Translations under genes and position numbers: made by a program
Assembly: GCA_907163375.1 (NCBI GenBank)
Contig: CAJQUW010014747.1
Span: 1-64,000, forward strand
Length of the DNA: 64,000 bases
From: Prostheceraeus crozeri
Taxonomy: Eukaryota > Platyhelminthes > Polycladida > Euryleptidae
Reading direction: 5' to 3'
Notes under the pieces: model-generated
What the model was told of the DNA's origin: nothing
Databases searched by the model: none
The model's input: the letters and a program-made list of their open reading frames with translations, nothing else
Part shown: in pieces, positions 25,256-32,804 of the stretch
How positions within the stretch are numbered: the first letter of the stretch is position 1
Layout of the letters: every line of letters starts with the position of its first letter

Positions 25256-26652
25256 TAACTCTTCATTCGGAAATGGAGTGTGATACTTGTCACAGCATCT
25301 TTATGAAAAGGAATCAACGCACCAGCATCGTCATAAATGGCAATATCAATTTGTGGGATGTAGTTTGATTTCAGCTTTGTATAATGCACTTTCTTGAAAG
25401 TATGCTCAGATAAAATACTGCAGCTCTTTGGCTGGTATGGTATCATTGCTAGCAATGGAGCTTCAACATCTCCCACACGTACATCTTCACCAATATTGGA
25501 ATATATCTGAAAATAGTTAATACGACGCGATAGCGACATGTCTGCGCTAGCTTTGGTTACAGTACCACTTTTAAAGATATTTTGGTCAAAACCCAAAATG
25601 TCCATTAGAGTTTTATCCATAATTAGTTCAATACCTTTTCCACTTATAGTGAGAGACAAAGTACCTTCTTTTTCAGAAAATGAAATATGTTGCTCATTAA
25701 TCACTTCATTTAAATAATCTACAACCAATTTAACCGAAGTAATAATGCGAGGCATCAACACTCTTGTTTCATGTAAGAAACCACCAAAAGGTTCTACACA
25801 CTTTCTGTATAAAGATACGGCCCATTCTGTATCAAATTGATTTGACCTTTCACATGGTAAATGTTGCATATCAGATTTTCCATGAACAGCTGCAGAACGA
25901 TGTCGTAAGAACTGATGAAAATCTTTTGAACAAACTAATACTAGATCATCATCATTTAATTTGCTTATTGCAATATGATTAGATGATTTGATATAAGTCA
26001 ATGTTGCCACTTGTTTACCATCAACTCGAAGGAGATAATTAAATTTCTTCAATAATGTTTCAGGAGTCATGTTTGTCTTTCTTGGTTTAATCACAATCTT
26101 CTTCACCAACGTCTTCTCATTTCTTGGAATAAGATCTACATAATAAGCTTCCTCTCGATATATTAACTGTTTATGACCACTTATGTGGTAATTAACGTTA
26201 AAATTATCATAGCTTGTTAAGGCGCTAGCGAGGTAGCCTAAATCATTTCTTAAACTTGGACTTAAACCAACAATCCAATCTTTCTCAACTACATGATGTA
26301 CATAATTATAATCATCATTGTGCGGAGTAAATTGGACAATATGTTTACACGCTTTATTCAAGAAATCATATATAAACTTTTTACATGATAAGAGATCTTT
26401 CTTTGGCCACTGTGGAATGTATACTCGGCACCCCTTTTCACATTGATAAGCAGCTGTACGCCTCATATTAATAGTCATCACCTCATGATCAAAAGTATAG
26501 ACACAGTTGCTATAAACAAGTTGAGTGACACCCACTTCCCAATTTCCATTTAGCTGTTGTGCATGATCAATGGGAGTAGAAAAGAGTGCGGCTCGATTGC
26601 TAGTAAATCTCTTTGTAGCCGCATTGCTAAGCAAAATATGATAAAACGACAT
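25255..26652 (-). CDS. Polinton minor virion protein (copy 2)
   Basis: About 465 residues from the first ATG at 26652; the frame is open further upstream but has no ATG there. Visible marks are an N-terminal SNAATKRF segment, the GNWEVGV signature near residue 37, and a C-terminal beta-rich region ending in a run like IDIAIYDDAGALIPF followed by a short basic tail. That C-terminal pattern is typical of a conserved protein next to the capsid gene in many animal Polintons. The role is probably capsid vertex or fibre; the family identity is strong and the exact virion role is inferred. It is divergent from the PC4-like gene at 26688, with about 35 nt between the two ATGs. Confidence 0.75.
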   Translation of the reverse strand: MSFYHILLSNAATKRFTSNRAALFSTPIDHAQQLNGNWEVGVTQLVYSNCVYTFDHEVMTINMRRTAAYQCEKGCRVYIPQWPKKDLLSCKKFIYDFLNKACKHIVQFTPHNDDYNYVHHVVEKDWIVGLSPSLRNDLGYLASALTSYDNFNVNYHISGHKQLIYREEAYYVDLIPRNEKTLVKKIVIKPRKTNMTPETLLKKFNYLLRVDGKQVATLTYIKSSNHIAISKLNDDDLVLVCSKDFHQFLRHRSAAVHGKSDMQHLPCERSNQFDTEWAVSLYRKCVEPFGGFLHETRVLMPRIITSVKLVVDYLNEVINEQHISFSEKEGTLSLTISGKGIELIMDKTLMDILGFDQNIFKSGTVTKASADMSLSRRINYFQIYSNIGEDVRVGDVEAPLLAMIPYQPKSCSILSEHTFKKVHYTKLKSNYIPQIDIAIYDDAGALIPFHKDAVTSITLHFRMKS

Positions 26653-26674
26653 TTTTATATTGCTAATCTGCAAC

Positions 26675-26681
26675 TTTGCAT
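26675..26681 (-). promoter_or_regulatory. ATGCAAA promoter-like motif in a divergent start region
   Basis: ATGCAAA on the minus strand, 23 nt upstream of the ATG at 26652, with context TATGCAAAGTTG. It sits between two divergent genes and could serve both. Confidence 0.5.
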
Positions 26682-26687
26682 AACATC

Positions 26688-27044
26688 ATGAAGACTTGGA
26701 TTTTGGACTCTCTACAATATATCAGAGTTGATCGTGATGGAAACGTACATTTCAAAAATTCTCATGGTCATACATCAAGAGGAATTACATTAACATGGCG
26801 ACAATTTGTCAACCTCAATGATATCATGAGGGATTTGGAATATTTTGAAACATTAAGATTCATCTCCTTGGGTGATCAAGTTTGGCTTCAACATTACAGA
26901 AATGAAATTCAAATCTACCATTCTCATTCCGCAAACTGTTTCTCATTTCGCAAATACAATTGGGAGAAGTATAGAAGATACATACATCGCTCCATCATGA
27001 CATTTATTCGTCGTGAGTTCATCGCCCTACTATGCAAATCTTAA
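26688..27044 (+). CDS. PC4-like protein 1, possible single-strand DNA-binding coactivator
   Basis: About 118 residues. The first half fits the pattern of the C-terminal domain of transcription cofactor PC4/Sub1: a hydrophobic strand, DGNVHF, then RGITLTWRQFVNLNDIM, matching PC4's KGISL-xx-EQW-xx-L helix. The second half repeats the layout (NEIQIYHS, then FRKYNWEKYRRYI), so one chain could hold two PC4-like units where PC4 itself dimerises. It is a tandem paralogue of the next gene. The family match is by eye only; other two-strand-plus-helix DNA-binding folds are possible. It begins just beside the divergent minor virion gene. Confidence 0.5.
   Translation: MKTWILDSLQYIRVDRDGNVHFKNSHGHTSRGITLTWRQFVNLNDIMRDLEYFETLRFISLGDQVWLQHYRNEIQIYHSHSANCFSFRKYNWEKYRRYIHRSIMTFIRREFIALLCKS
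27032..27039 (+). promoter_or_regulatory. ATGCAAAT promoter-like motif
   Basis: ATGCAAAT on the plus strand, 28 nt before the ATG at 27067. It overlaps the 3' end of the preceding gene and is the only plus-strand example, matching the coding strand of its gene. Confidence 0.5.
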
Positions 27045-27066
27045 TCAGACATGACTACCACACATC

Positions 27067-27717
27067 ATGAGTTGGAAATTAGATTCCCTACAACGTATTG
27101 AAACGGATCATGATCGAAACGTCTATTTCAAAGATTCAACTGGAAATGTGAGAAGAGAGTTTGCTTTATCTTATCGTCATTTTCAATCTCTACATCATAT
27201 CATGAAGGACTTGAAATACTTCTATATGAAAAGACATTCACGTATTGGAAATCGCATCTGGCTGCGCGTCAACAATCGGCGAATTCAACTCTATCATTCC
27301 CAACTGCATACTAACTTCACATTTCATCAAGGTAGTTGGGAAAAGTATAAAAGGAAGGTACATCGCTCAATTTACTCATTCTTTCATCATGAAGCGCCAT
27401 CGCTACACCATCGTCAACATTCTCCGTCGCTTCAGACTCTACACCAAAATCGATCTCAGAACATTACACCAACAGCTTCCAAACAGCAAGTATTACCCGG
27501 GCCGTCCTCAAATGTTAGTGGTGAAGATGAACAATTCACGGAATCTTCAACTCTTCCCAAATGGGACTGTACAGATTCTCGGCGCCCTTTCTCATTCATC
27601 GGCGCAGTCAATGCGCTTAGAGCTACAAAGACTACTACGTCGGATATGGAAGAGGGAGAGGTGTGTGATGTCGAATCTGACTGTGGACAATATGGTGATC
27701 TCTACTCAATTGAGTGA
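27067..27717 (+). CDS. PC4-like protein 2, tandem paralogue
   Basis: About 216 residues. Residues 1-110 align along their length with the preceding gene: LDSLQ at the start, NVYFKDS, LSYRHFQSLHHIMKDL, RIQLYHS, WEKYKRKVHRS. The remaining 100 residues are Ser/Gln/Glu-rich without a visible domain and end in an acidic tail. That tail overlaps the TBP-like gene in the +1 frame from 27389, so it may be overprinted or only incidentally open. The tandem pair points to duplication within the element. Function is inferred as for its partner. Confidence 0.5.
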   Translation: MSWKLDSLQRIETDHDRNVYFKDSTGNVRREFALSYRHFQSLHHIMKDLKYFYMKRHSRIGNRIWLRVNNRRIQLYHSQLHTNFTFHQGSWEKYKRKVHRSIYSFFHHEAPSLHHRQHSPSLQTLHQNRSQNITPTASKQQVLPGPSSNVSGEDEQFTESSTLPKWDCTDSRRPFSFIGAVNALRATKTTTSDMEEGEVCDVESDCGQYGDLYSIE

Positions 27718-27934
27718 CAGTCTATCATTTTTGAAGATTCGTACCAGCAGTTACAGTTTGTGTTATGAACCCGAACTTTTTCCTGCAGCTCTCATTAGTT
27801 GTTGGTTGCCTGTGCATGTGGCAATCTTTCATAATAGTAAAGTGATCATTACTGGACTAAAATCTCATGTACAAGCAAATATGATCCTAGACTATCTCAT
27901 TGAGTATGTACGTACCCAGCGGATTGTAAAATAA
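27389..27934 (+). CDS. TATA-binding-protein-like factor encoded by the Polinton
   Basis: 181 residues from the ATG at 27389, the size of the conserved TBP core, in two direct repeats (about 9-88 and 97-175). Repeat 1 has IDLRTLHQQL, then YYPGRP, a strand, and LFPNGTVQILGALS. Repeat 2 has TVDNMVIS, then YEPELFPAALI and IFHNSKVIITGLKS, which correspond to TBP's QNMVGS, YEPELFPGLIYR and IFxSGKxVxTGAK. F56, F131 and F147 align with phenylalanines that wedge into the TATA box in TBP. The ATG was chosen because homology starts right after it; the frame is open further upstream in the region shared with the PC4-like gene. The stop overlaps AATAAA. It probably binds promoters of the element; whether it uses host TFIIB or polymerase is unknown. 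Confidence 0.85.
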   Translation: MKRHRYTIVNILRRFRLYTKIDLRTLHQQLPNSKYYPGRPQMLVVKMNNSRNLQLFPNGTVQILGALSHSSAQSMRLELQRLLRRIWKRERCVMSNLTVDNMVISTQLSDSLSFLKIRTSSYSLCYEPELFPAALISCWLPVHVAIFHNSKVIITGLKSHVQANMILDYLIEYVRTQRIVK

Positions 27935-27965
27935 AAAACAATTTTTCCAACATGATGTTTTTATT
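27930..27965. terminator. Convergent poly(A) signals between TBP-like gene and protease
   Basis: AATAAA on the plus strand at 27930-27935 overlaps the stop of the TBP-like gene. TTTATT at 27960-27965 is AATAAA for the minus-strand protease and overlaps its stop. The two converging units are only 26 nt apart. Confidence 0.6.
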
Positions 27966-28422
27966 TCAAATCATGATAGAACTTACAAATCATTTTTTCA
28001 TTAGAGGATGGATTACATGAAAAGTTTTGAATAACAGATGCAAATCGAGATACATGTAAACGTTTTAAGATGAAGTACAGTACAAAAGCACCACACGTTG
28101 ATGAAAGTGGATGTTGTAGTATGCGTTCATTTCGCTGATATTGACGCGTATGTTTTCTCAACCACTGCTGTGTTGGTATATTTGGAGGTTGAGCAAGAGA
28201 GTCAAATAGTTCACCACGTCGGTCTTCTCCAATAAAGATCGCTTTCCAATGCTCACCGCCTAAATTCTGAGAATGAGTGTTTAGCACAATAAAGATGGGA
28301 TAGTGATTTACTGCAGGTGGTAAGGTATCGAGTGAATAGACATTATCGAAAGCTTTCAACGTCGCTTCGTCTGCATTACGCTGCACTTTAGTCTTAATAT
28401 CGTCAGCAGTCAACCAACTCAT
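27961..28422 (-). CDS. Adenain-like cysteine protease (Polinton PRO)
   Basis: 153 residues, the usual size of the adenovirus-type maturation protease (C5 family, Ulp1-like fold). The catalytic triad is visible: H58 in GGEHWKAIF, D74 in ELFDSL, and C110 in STCGAFVLYF, with Q103 likely forming the oxyanion hole. It would cleave capsid and core precursors during particle maturation; candidate targets are the two basic proteins with GG-x motifs at 29702 and 32805. The start overlaps the capsid stop as TAATG, showing tight coupling. Confidence 0.9.
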   Translation of the reverse strand: MSWLTADDIKTKVQRNADEATLKAFDNVYSLDTLPPAVNHYPIFIVLNTHSQNLGGEHWKAIFIGEDRRGELFDSLAQPPNIPTQQWLRKHTRQYQRNERILQHPLSSTCGAFVLYFILKRLHVSRFASVIQNFSCNPSSNEKMICKFYHDLK

Positions 28423-29699
28423 TAACGATTATACTGAAGAATCACGTCACGATACTTTGTAATTTCAATATTTGAATCGAAGACTGCATAAATTAATACA
28501 TTGATCGTCTCAGGTAGTGTTCTTTTGAACGTCAAATCCAAACGAATATTATGAGGCACGTTCGCTTGACGATAGGGTGCACTAATATCGCTGTCAGCAG
28601 TCAAATCAAATGCATAAATAGTATATCCACTCTTAAACTCTTTCATAGTCAGTCCGTTGGTATCATCCGTATTGTAAAAGCCAAAGACATCCATAAAATC
28701 AACATAACTGCGCATAAATTGATCCGAAGCAAAATCTGGTTTGTAGGGTGGACCAGGATGACTCACACCATTTACACGTAAAGCAATTTCACTTAACTGA
28801 TTGTGTTTAAAATTGAAAGGATTCTTCTTTATATTACCATTAAATGCATCATTTTCAACCATTGCCACCATGAGGAGCTTCGGCGCTTCCGATGGAAAGA
28901 GGCCATCTTTCATGAAACTCTTTTGATCTTTCGGAATTGTAAAGGTGAGAAGCTTTGTATGCTGAACGGGGTAAATGGCATTTTGGCGGTTAAGACCTTC
29001 AGCATGCCCTCTAATGACACTTGGATTCGGTACTACTCGACGAATGTAAAGTGCAATATCTTCCACATGAATTCTAAAATTGTCAACTTTAGCAAATGCA
29101 TTCAGCGCAAATTCAGGCTTATTCAATGTCAGCTTGAGTCGCATGCTGGTATTACACAGTAAAAACTTTGACTGTCTAAAGAAGTCTAAATTCAGCGGAC
29201 CATATAGCTGACATACTCTACTATCTTTAATCATAGCAGATCGCTTTACAAAGCCACTGTTTGTTTCAACATCAAATTTTCCTGCTTCATCTCTGTACCA
29301 TCCCATGGCTTCCATATGACTTTTTTGTGCTGCTGGATGAAACTGTGATACATGATTGAAATATGATTTATAGGGATAATCGCTTTGACCACCTTCCACC
29401 TGCTGCTCTCCAATCGTTAGAGAAACATCACGAAGTAATGTAGTCAATGGTAAATTGTTCAGTCCAACTTTATGTGCATCGTCAATAGCAGTTCCATCTG
29501 CTTGCTGAATTCTAAACCTCAAATCAAGCATCGCATAACTCAAATCTATGTAGTCATCACTACCACCAGGAATAACAAATTCAATGGGGCCAGCATTCTC
29601 AGCTGTTCGAGGATGATAATCTACAATACTTGAACTAAGAATATCTGTCTGTATGGCTTGTTGATCGAACAAACAAAAACCGGAAGTTTTACACTCCAT
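28422..29699 (-). CDS. Polinton major capsid protein, double jelly-roll
   Basis: 425 residues. The N-terminal part carries family marks of the animal Polinton capsid protein: a stretch of the form (V)DYHPRTAENAGPIEF, then DYIDLSYAMLDLRF and TLLRDVSLTIGEQQVEGG, followed by YPYKSYFNH. Double jelly-roll capsid proteins form pseudo-hexameric trimers in the icosahedral shell. The frame is open throughout. It sits between the basic core-like protein (2 nt upstream) and the protease (1-nt overlap), in one probable transcription unit starting at the ATGCAAA motif at 30189. Confidence 0.88.
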   Translation of the reverse strand: MECKTSGFCLFDQQAIQTDILSSSIVDYHPRTAENAGPIEFVIPGGSDDYIDLSYAMLDLRFRIQQADGTAIDDAHKVGLNNLPLTTLLRDVSLTIGEQQVEGGQSDYPYKSYFNHVSQFHPAAQKSHMEAMGWYRDEAGKFDVETNSGFVKRSAMIKDSRVCQLYGPLNLDFFRQSKFLLCNTSMRLKLTLNKPEFALNAFAKVDNFRIHVEDIALYIRRVVPNPSVIRGHAEGLNRQNAIYPVQHTKLLTFTIPKDQKSFMKDGLFPSEAPKLLMVAMVENDAFNGNIKKNPFNFKHNQLSEIALRVNGVSHPGPPYKPDFASDQFMRSYVDFMDVFGFYNTDDTNGLTMKEFKSGYTIYAFDLTADSDISAPYRQANVPHNIRLDLTFKRTLPETINVLIYAVFDSNIEITKYRDVILQYNR

Positions 29700-29701
29700 G
29701 A

Positions 29702-30157
29702 TTAGAAGTTATAGCAGCGTCGTCGTTTAGCGCCTGATGAATGATTAGAGCCTCTGCGACGTTTGCGTGAATGCCTTTTGACTGAAGATCGCACCTTACC
29801 AGCTCCGCGATGTTTCCTCCTTCCTTTATTCATTCGTTTAGGTGATTTCTTTCCTTGAGTAACACCAGCAATGGTCTGCTTCAATGTTTTTAAACCGCGT
29901 TCCTTCCCACGATTCAACAAACTGCTCTTAAAACTTCTACCTCTGGAAAGATCACTAGCAACATCACCAGCAAAGCCAACGGCATTACTTAAAACATTTC
30001 GTTTTAAAGATCTACCGACATTGGATATGAGAGGTGCTACAACAGATTTCAGTGCACCAAGTATGCTTCCTCCACGTTGGCGGCGAGCACCGATGTAAAT
30101 TTGTCCTCCGCCACTTACATAGGAGGGTCGTGAATAAAATGAGGCAGTTGGATTCAT
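29702..30157 (-). CDS. Small basic virion protein with GG cleavage-like sites
   Basis: 151 residues, very rich in Arg and Lys, especially in the last 50. Early Gly-Gly motifs (SGGGQ near 15-19, QRGGS near 27-31) resemble sites cut by adenovirus-type proteases. The second is followed by SILGALKSVVAPLISNVG, which can form an amphipathic helix, as in adenovirus pVI or other membrane-active or core proteins. It probably condenses DNA or disrupts membranes; this is inferred from composition and position. It heads the capsid-protease unit, with ATGCAAA 32 nt upstream. Confidence 0.65.
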   Translation of the reverse strand: MNPTASFYSRPSYVSGGGQIYIGARRQRGGSILGALKSVVAPLISNVGRSLKRNVLSNAVGFAGDVASDLSRGRSFKSSLLNRGKERGLKTLKQTIAGVTQGKKSPKRMNKGRRKHRGAGKVRSSVKRHSRKRRRGSNHSSGAKRRRCYNF

Positions 30158-30188
30158 AGCTCAAACCCTAAACATTGTTAGTTACAAC

Positions 30189-30195
30189 TTTGCAT
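30189..30195 (-). promoter_or_regulatory. ATGCAAA promoter-like motif upstream of the capsid unit
   Basis: Reads CATGCAAAGTTG on the coding strand, 32 nt upstream of the ATG at 30157, which leads the basic protein, capsid and protease genes. Confidence 0.5.
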
Positions 30196-30198
30196 GAA

Positions 30199-31419
30199 TC
30201 ACTGTCGATCACTTAGATGAAAGATGTCGGCACGACGCATCCAAGAGTTCATACTTGAAGGATAACCAGTCCATTTAACAAGACACCATTCTTCACCTTG
30301 CCGTTTTTTACATCGAATGATTTTCTCTACCAAATATGTTTCACTTTCAGTGACTACCTCAATCTCATCGCGGTAAAAGCTACCCTCAATTTCTTCATTA
30401 TCGTAATCTTTCAACTTGTAGGTGGTCGGAGAGTCTTTTTGATTAATCCTTGATACTGTAAATACCTCCTCTGTCCAATTCGGAAGGTACCCTTTAGCAA
30501 AAACACTTTTCACTTTTGAGATACGAACTTTATCGCCAATTTTCACATCACTTTTCACATGAGTGCGTTTACGTTGAAATGATTCGCGCACTTTATCTAC
30601 ATTGTCAGCATTTACATCTACTGGTCTGAGTCCAATAGAACGATGGATAGAGTGATTGTAGGCATGGAGTGTATCTTGTAGAACCTTTGTCCAATTTTGT
30701 GTCAAGTTGGCAGTAAAATGTCGCCACAAGCGATTTTTTAATGTGCGATTAAAACGTTCAACGAGTGCAGCTTTATAAGCGCTCTTTACACTAAACAACT
30801 CAATGTCATGCCTCTCAAATAATCTTGTCACATGCTGATTTTCAAACTCTTTTCCTTGATCACTCTGAATTCTTTTTGGAATGCGACCTTCTCGAAAAAT
30901 TGTTTGGAATGCTTTTGCTACTCCTTTCCCTTCTTTAGTTTTTAAAGGTTGAGCCCACGCATAACGCGAGAAAATATCAATGACGGTTAAAATAAAATTA
31001 TTGCCCGAGTTATGTTTTGAAATGGAGGCAACATCGCACAAATCTGCTTGCCACTGTTCATCGATGTCATGAACAATATAATGGCGGGTGCGGTACTTCT
31101 TTTTCGCTTGTTTGTGGAGTGTATAGGTAGCCTGACCCTTTAACCATCGTTTCACTTGTGATTGTGGAAGACCACTCGCTTTTGATAATTTCTTGATAGA
31201 TGCAAATCCTGCCGGATGTTTTACATCATAATAGATTGACTTCAAACGTTCAGTCGATGACGGCTGACTCTTTTTCCTCCTTCTCATCTTTTTGTTTTCT
31301 TGCCTTTCTACATTTACAACAACTGCAGCATTTAGCTTTAGCGGTTTTGCGATCGTGTTCACATTGCTTAGGGGTTTCATTATGAGAGCTGGCGCAGCAA
31401 GTGCAAGTGACAACGACAT
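30199..31419 (-). CDS. Polinton integrase with C-terminal chromodomain
   Basis: Up to 406 residues. An N-terminal helix-turn-helix-like region (about 70-95) precedes the RVE catalytic core with D126 (WQADLCDV), D187 (IQSDQGKEF) and E221 (VERFNRTLK). A chromodomain (about 358-402; YLVEKII, VKWTGYPSSMNSW) would steer insertion to chromatin marks. It joins element ends to target DNA, as in retroviral integrases. The start is uncertain: the longest frame begins at 31419, but an internal ATG at 31287 is as likely, because a cysteine-rich frame occupies 31250-31465. Confidence 0.93.
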   Translation of the reverse strand: MSLSLALAAPALIMKPLSNVNTIAKPLKLNAAVVVNVERQENKKMRRRKKSQPSSTERLKSIYYDVKHPAGFASIKKLSKASGLPQSQVKRWLKGQATYTLHKQAKKKYRTRHYIVHDIDEQWQADLCDVASISKHNSGNNFILTVIDIFSRYAWAQPLKTKEGKGVAKAFQTIFREGRIPKRIQSDQGKEFENQHVTRLFERHDIELFSVKSAYKAALVERFNRTLKNRLWRHFTANLTQNWTKVLQDTLHAYNHSIHRSIGLRPVDVNADNVDKVRESFQRKRTHVKSDVKIGDKVRISKVKSVFAKGYLPNWTEEVFTVSRINQKDSPTTYKLKDYDNEEIEGSFYRDEIEVVTESETYLVEKIIRCKKRQGEEWCLVKWTGYPSSMNSWMRRADIFHLSDRQ

Positions 31420-31465
31420 TCACCTCTGGCGGCTCATTACATGGCAAGCAACACATCTGCTTCAT
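31250..31465 (-). CDS. Cysteine-rich, probably zinc-binding small protein overlapping the integrase start
   Basis: 71 residues from the ATG at 31465, beginning 2 nt before the stop of the upstream gene (31467). Cysteine clusters (MKQMCCLPC, TCTCC, CCSCCKC) and a charged Lys/Glu-rich tail suggest zinc binding. It reads in a different frame from the integrase N-terminus, which is poorly conserved there. Either this protein is real and the integrase starts internally, or the frame is open by chance. The clustering of 13 Cys argues for the former. Family unknown. Confidence 0.45.
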   Translation of the reverse strand: MKQMCCLPCNEPPEVNVVVTCTCCASSHNETPKQCEHDRKTAKAKCCSCCKCRKARKQKDEKEEKESAVID

Positions 31466-31466
31466 A

Positions 31467-32159
31467 TTAATAGTCTGAGAACATGTATTTCCTAGGAGGA
31501 GCTGTTTTACGTTTTCCTTTTACCAGTTTTAGTGATGATGTAGATCTACGTCGAGTTCTTCCTCTTGTTTGCTTAGTGAGTGTGGGAGGGGATGTAGCAG
31601 GTGACGTCTTAAACCAATTTGTTGGCATTTTCATCGCCTGAAGCATTGGAGTAGTAGCCACTGTTGAATCAAGTTCTTTCAATGTCTCATTATTTAAAGC
31701 AAATTTTGGCACATTATGCTTTTTCAATAGTTTAAGAAAGTATGACCAACCAGGTGGAACATAGCCCTGACGGCGCTTTCTACGTGTTGCATACTGAATC
31801 AAGTCTTCATAACGTGAAGCATCAATCACTTTATTTTCATCTGTAATGATTTCTCCTCTATCATTTACATTGAGATGGGGTTCAATACTGTTGAAAAGAG
31901 ATATGGCATGTGCGCGAGATGCTAAAGGTGTAGCAGTCGATACAGAGTCACGCATCTTATTCTTCAAGTTTTTCAATTGCTCAACAGTTTCCGATTGTAA
32001 TAATACAGCACGATGTGGATCTTTGATGTGAACATTTTGCTGATAATCTATTTCTTTCCTATACATTTGATTTGCAAGAGGTTGCTTTACTTGCTGCATG
32101 GCAGTCAATTGTACATATTCATCCTGAGGAATAACAATCATGCGAGAATAAGAACTCAT
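31467..32159 (-). CDS. Conserved Polinton protein of unknown function
   Basis: 230 residues. The N-terminal part is Gln/Lys-rich with a possible coiled coil (about 20-75). A middle region with YVPPGWSYFLKLLKK follows, then a basic Thr/Ser/Arg-rich tail. It starts inside the ATPase stop (ATGA overlap), so it is co-expressed with the ATPase. Position and basic tail suggest a virion or DNA-bound protein; no function can be assigned. Confidence 0.6.
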   Translation of the reverse strand: MSSYSRMIVIPQDEYVQLTAMQQVKQPLANQMYRKEIDYQQNVHIKDPHRAVLLQSETVEQLKNLKNKMRDSVSTATPLASRAHAISLFNSIEPHLNVNDRGEIITDENKVIDASRYEDLIQYATRRKRRQGYVPPGWSYFLKLLKKHNVPKFALNNETLKELDSTVATTPMLQAMKMPTNWFKTSPATSPPTLTKQTRGRTRRRSTSSLKLVKGKRKTAPPRKYMFSDY

Positions 32160-32773
32160 AGTTTGTAGATAATCATGGGAGTTTTCAAAATATCACTTCG
32201 AAATCTAAATTCTTCCGGACACTCTTGCGTAAAGTCAATGAATAAGTAACCGTATGGTTTTTCAGTAGCTGCTTGAAAAATTTCAATTAAGGCTTTTGAT
32301 CCTCTGGGTGCAACTTGTCGCGCTAAAATTTCAAATTGACTTTTATCTCGCGGATTCTTGAAAATAGCATAATAGTGTGTATTCAGGTTTCGTGTACGAG
32401 CTTCTTTTCCATCAGGAAACAAATTTTGTGTAATATAGATGATAAAACACCTTTTATGGTGTGCTGCGCGAGTGAACATATCTGTAACATCTTTTGAATT
32501 CTTACTTTCTTTTAATAAATCATCCAATACAACAACATCATTAGACTGAAGTTTATCCACTGGAATAATTCCTTCATGTCGAATAAAGTTGCGACTTTGC
32601 AATTCCTGAAACAGCGACGGTTGATAAATACCATAACACCAAATCACTCGATTGATAGGTTCCTTAAACAACTCCCTTCTTTTATCCAATAAATTCAGCG
32701 TGAAAACAGTTTTACCTGCATGAGATGGACCTGATACAGTCAGAACTTTATCACATTGAAGTCTGAAATCCAT
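32156..32773 (-). CDS. Polinton DNA-packaging ATPase (FtsK/HerA type)
   Basis: About 205 residues from the first ATG at 32773. Walker A GPSHAGKT (15-22) and Walker B VVVLDD (80-85) are clear. The protein would pump the genome into the capsid. The frame stays open 16 codons upstream but has no ATG there, and the ATGCAAA motif lies in that gap, 23 nt before the chosen start, which supports it. It heads a unit with the unknown protein, the cysteine-rich protein and the integrase. Confidence 0.9.
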   Translation of the reverse strand: MDFRLQCDKVLTVSGPSHAGKTVFTLNLLDKRRELFKEPINRVIWCYGIYQPSLFQELQSRNFIRHEGIIPVDKLQSNDVVVLDDLLKESKNSKDVTDMFTRAAHHKRCFIIYITQNLFPDGKEARTRNLNTHYYAIFKNPRDKSQFEILARQVAPRGSKALIEIFQAATEKPYGYLFIDFTQECPEEFRFRSDILKTPMIIYKL

Positions 32774-32795
32774 TTTATTACTTTGAGACTCAACA

Positions 32796-32802
32796 TTTGC
32801 AT
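32796..32802 (-). promoter_or_regulatory. ATGCAAA promoter-like motif upstream of the ATPase
   Basis: Reads TATGCAAATGTTG on the coding strand, 23 nt before the ATG at 32773, in the short gap after the stop at 32805. Confidence 0.5.
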
Positions 32803-32804
32803 AA

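Noticed and set aside
27346-27353. TATAAAAG about 36 nt upstream of the TBP-like start
   Set aside because: It encodes the conserved KYKRK segment of the overlapping PC4-like protein, so it is explained by coding constraint; the paralogue has a related sequence in the same place without a downstream gene.
28551-29162. Plus-strand frames opposite the capsid gene
   Set aside because: Antisense shadows of a well-supported gene with no domain of their own.
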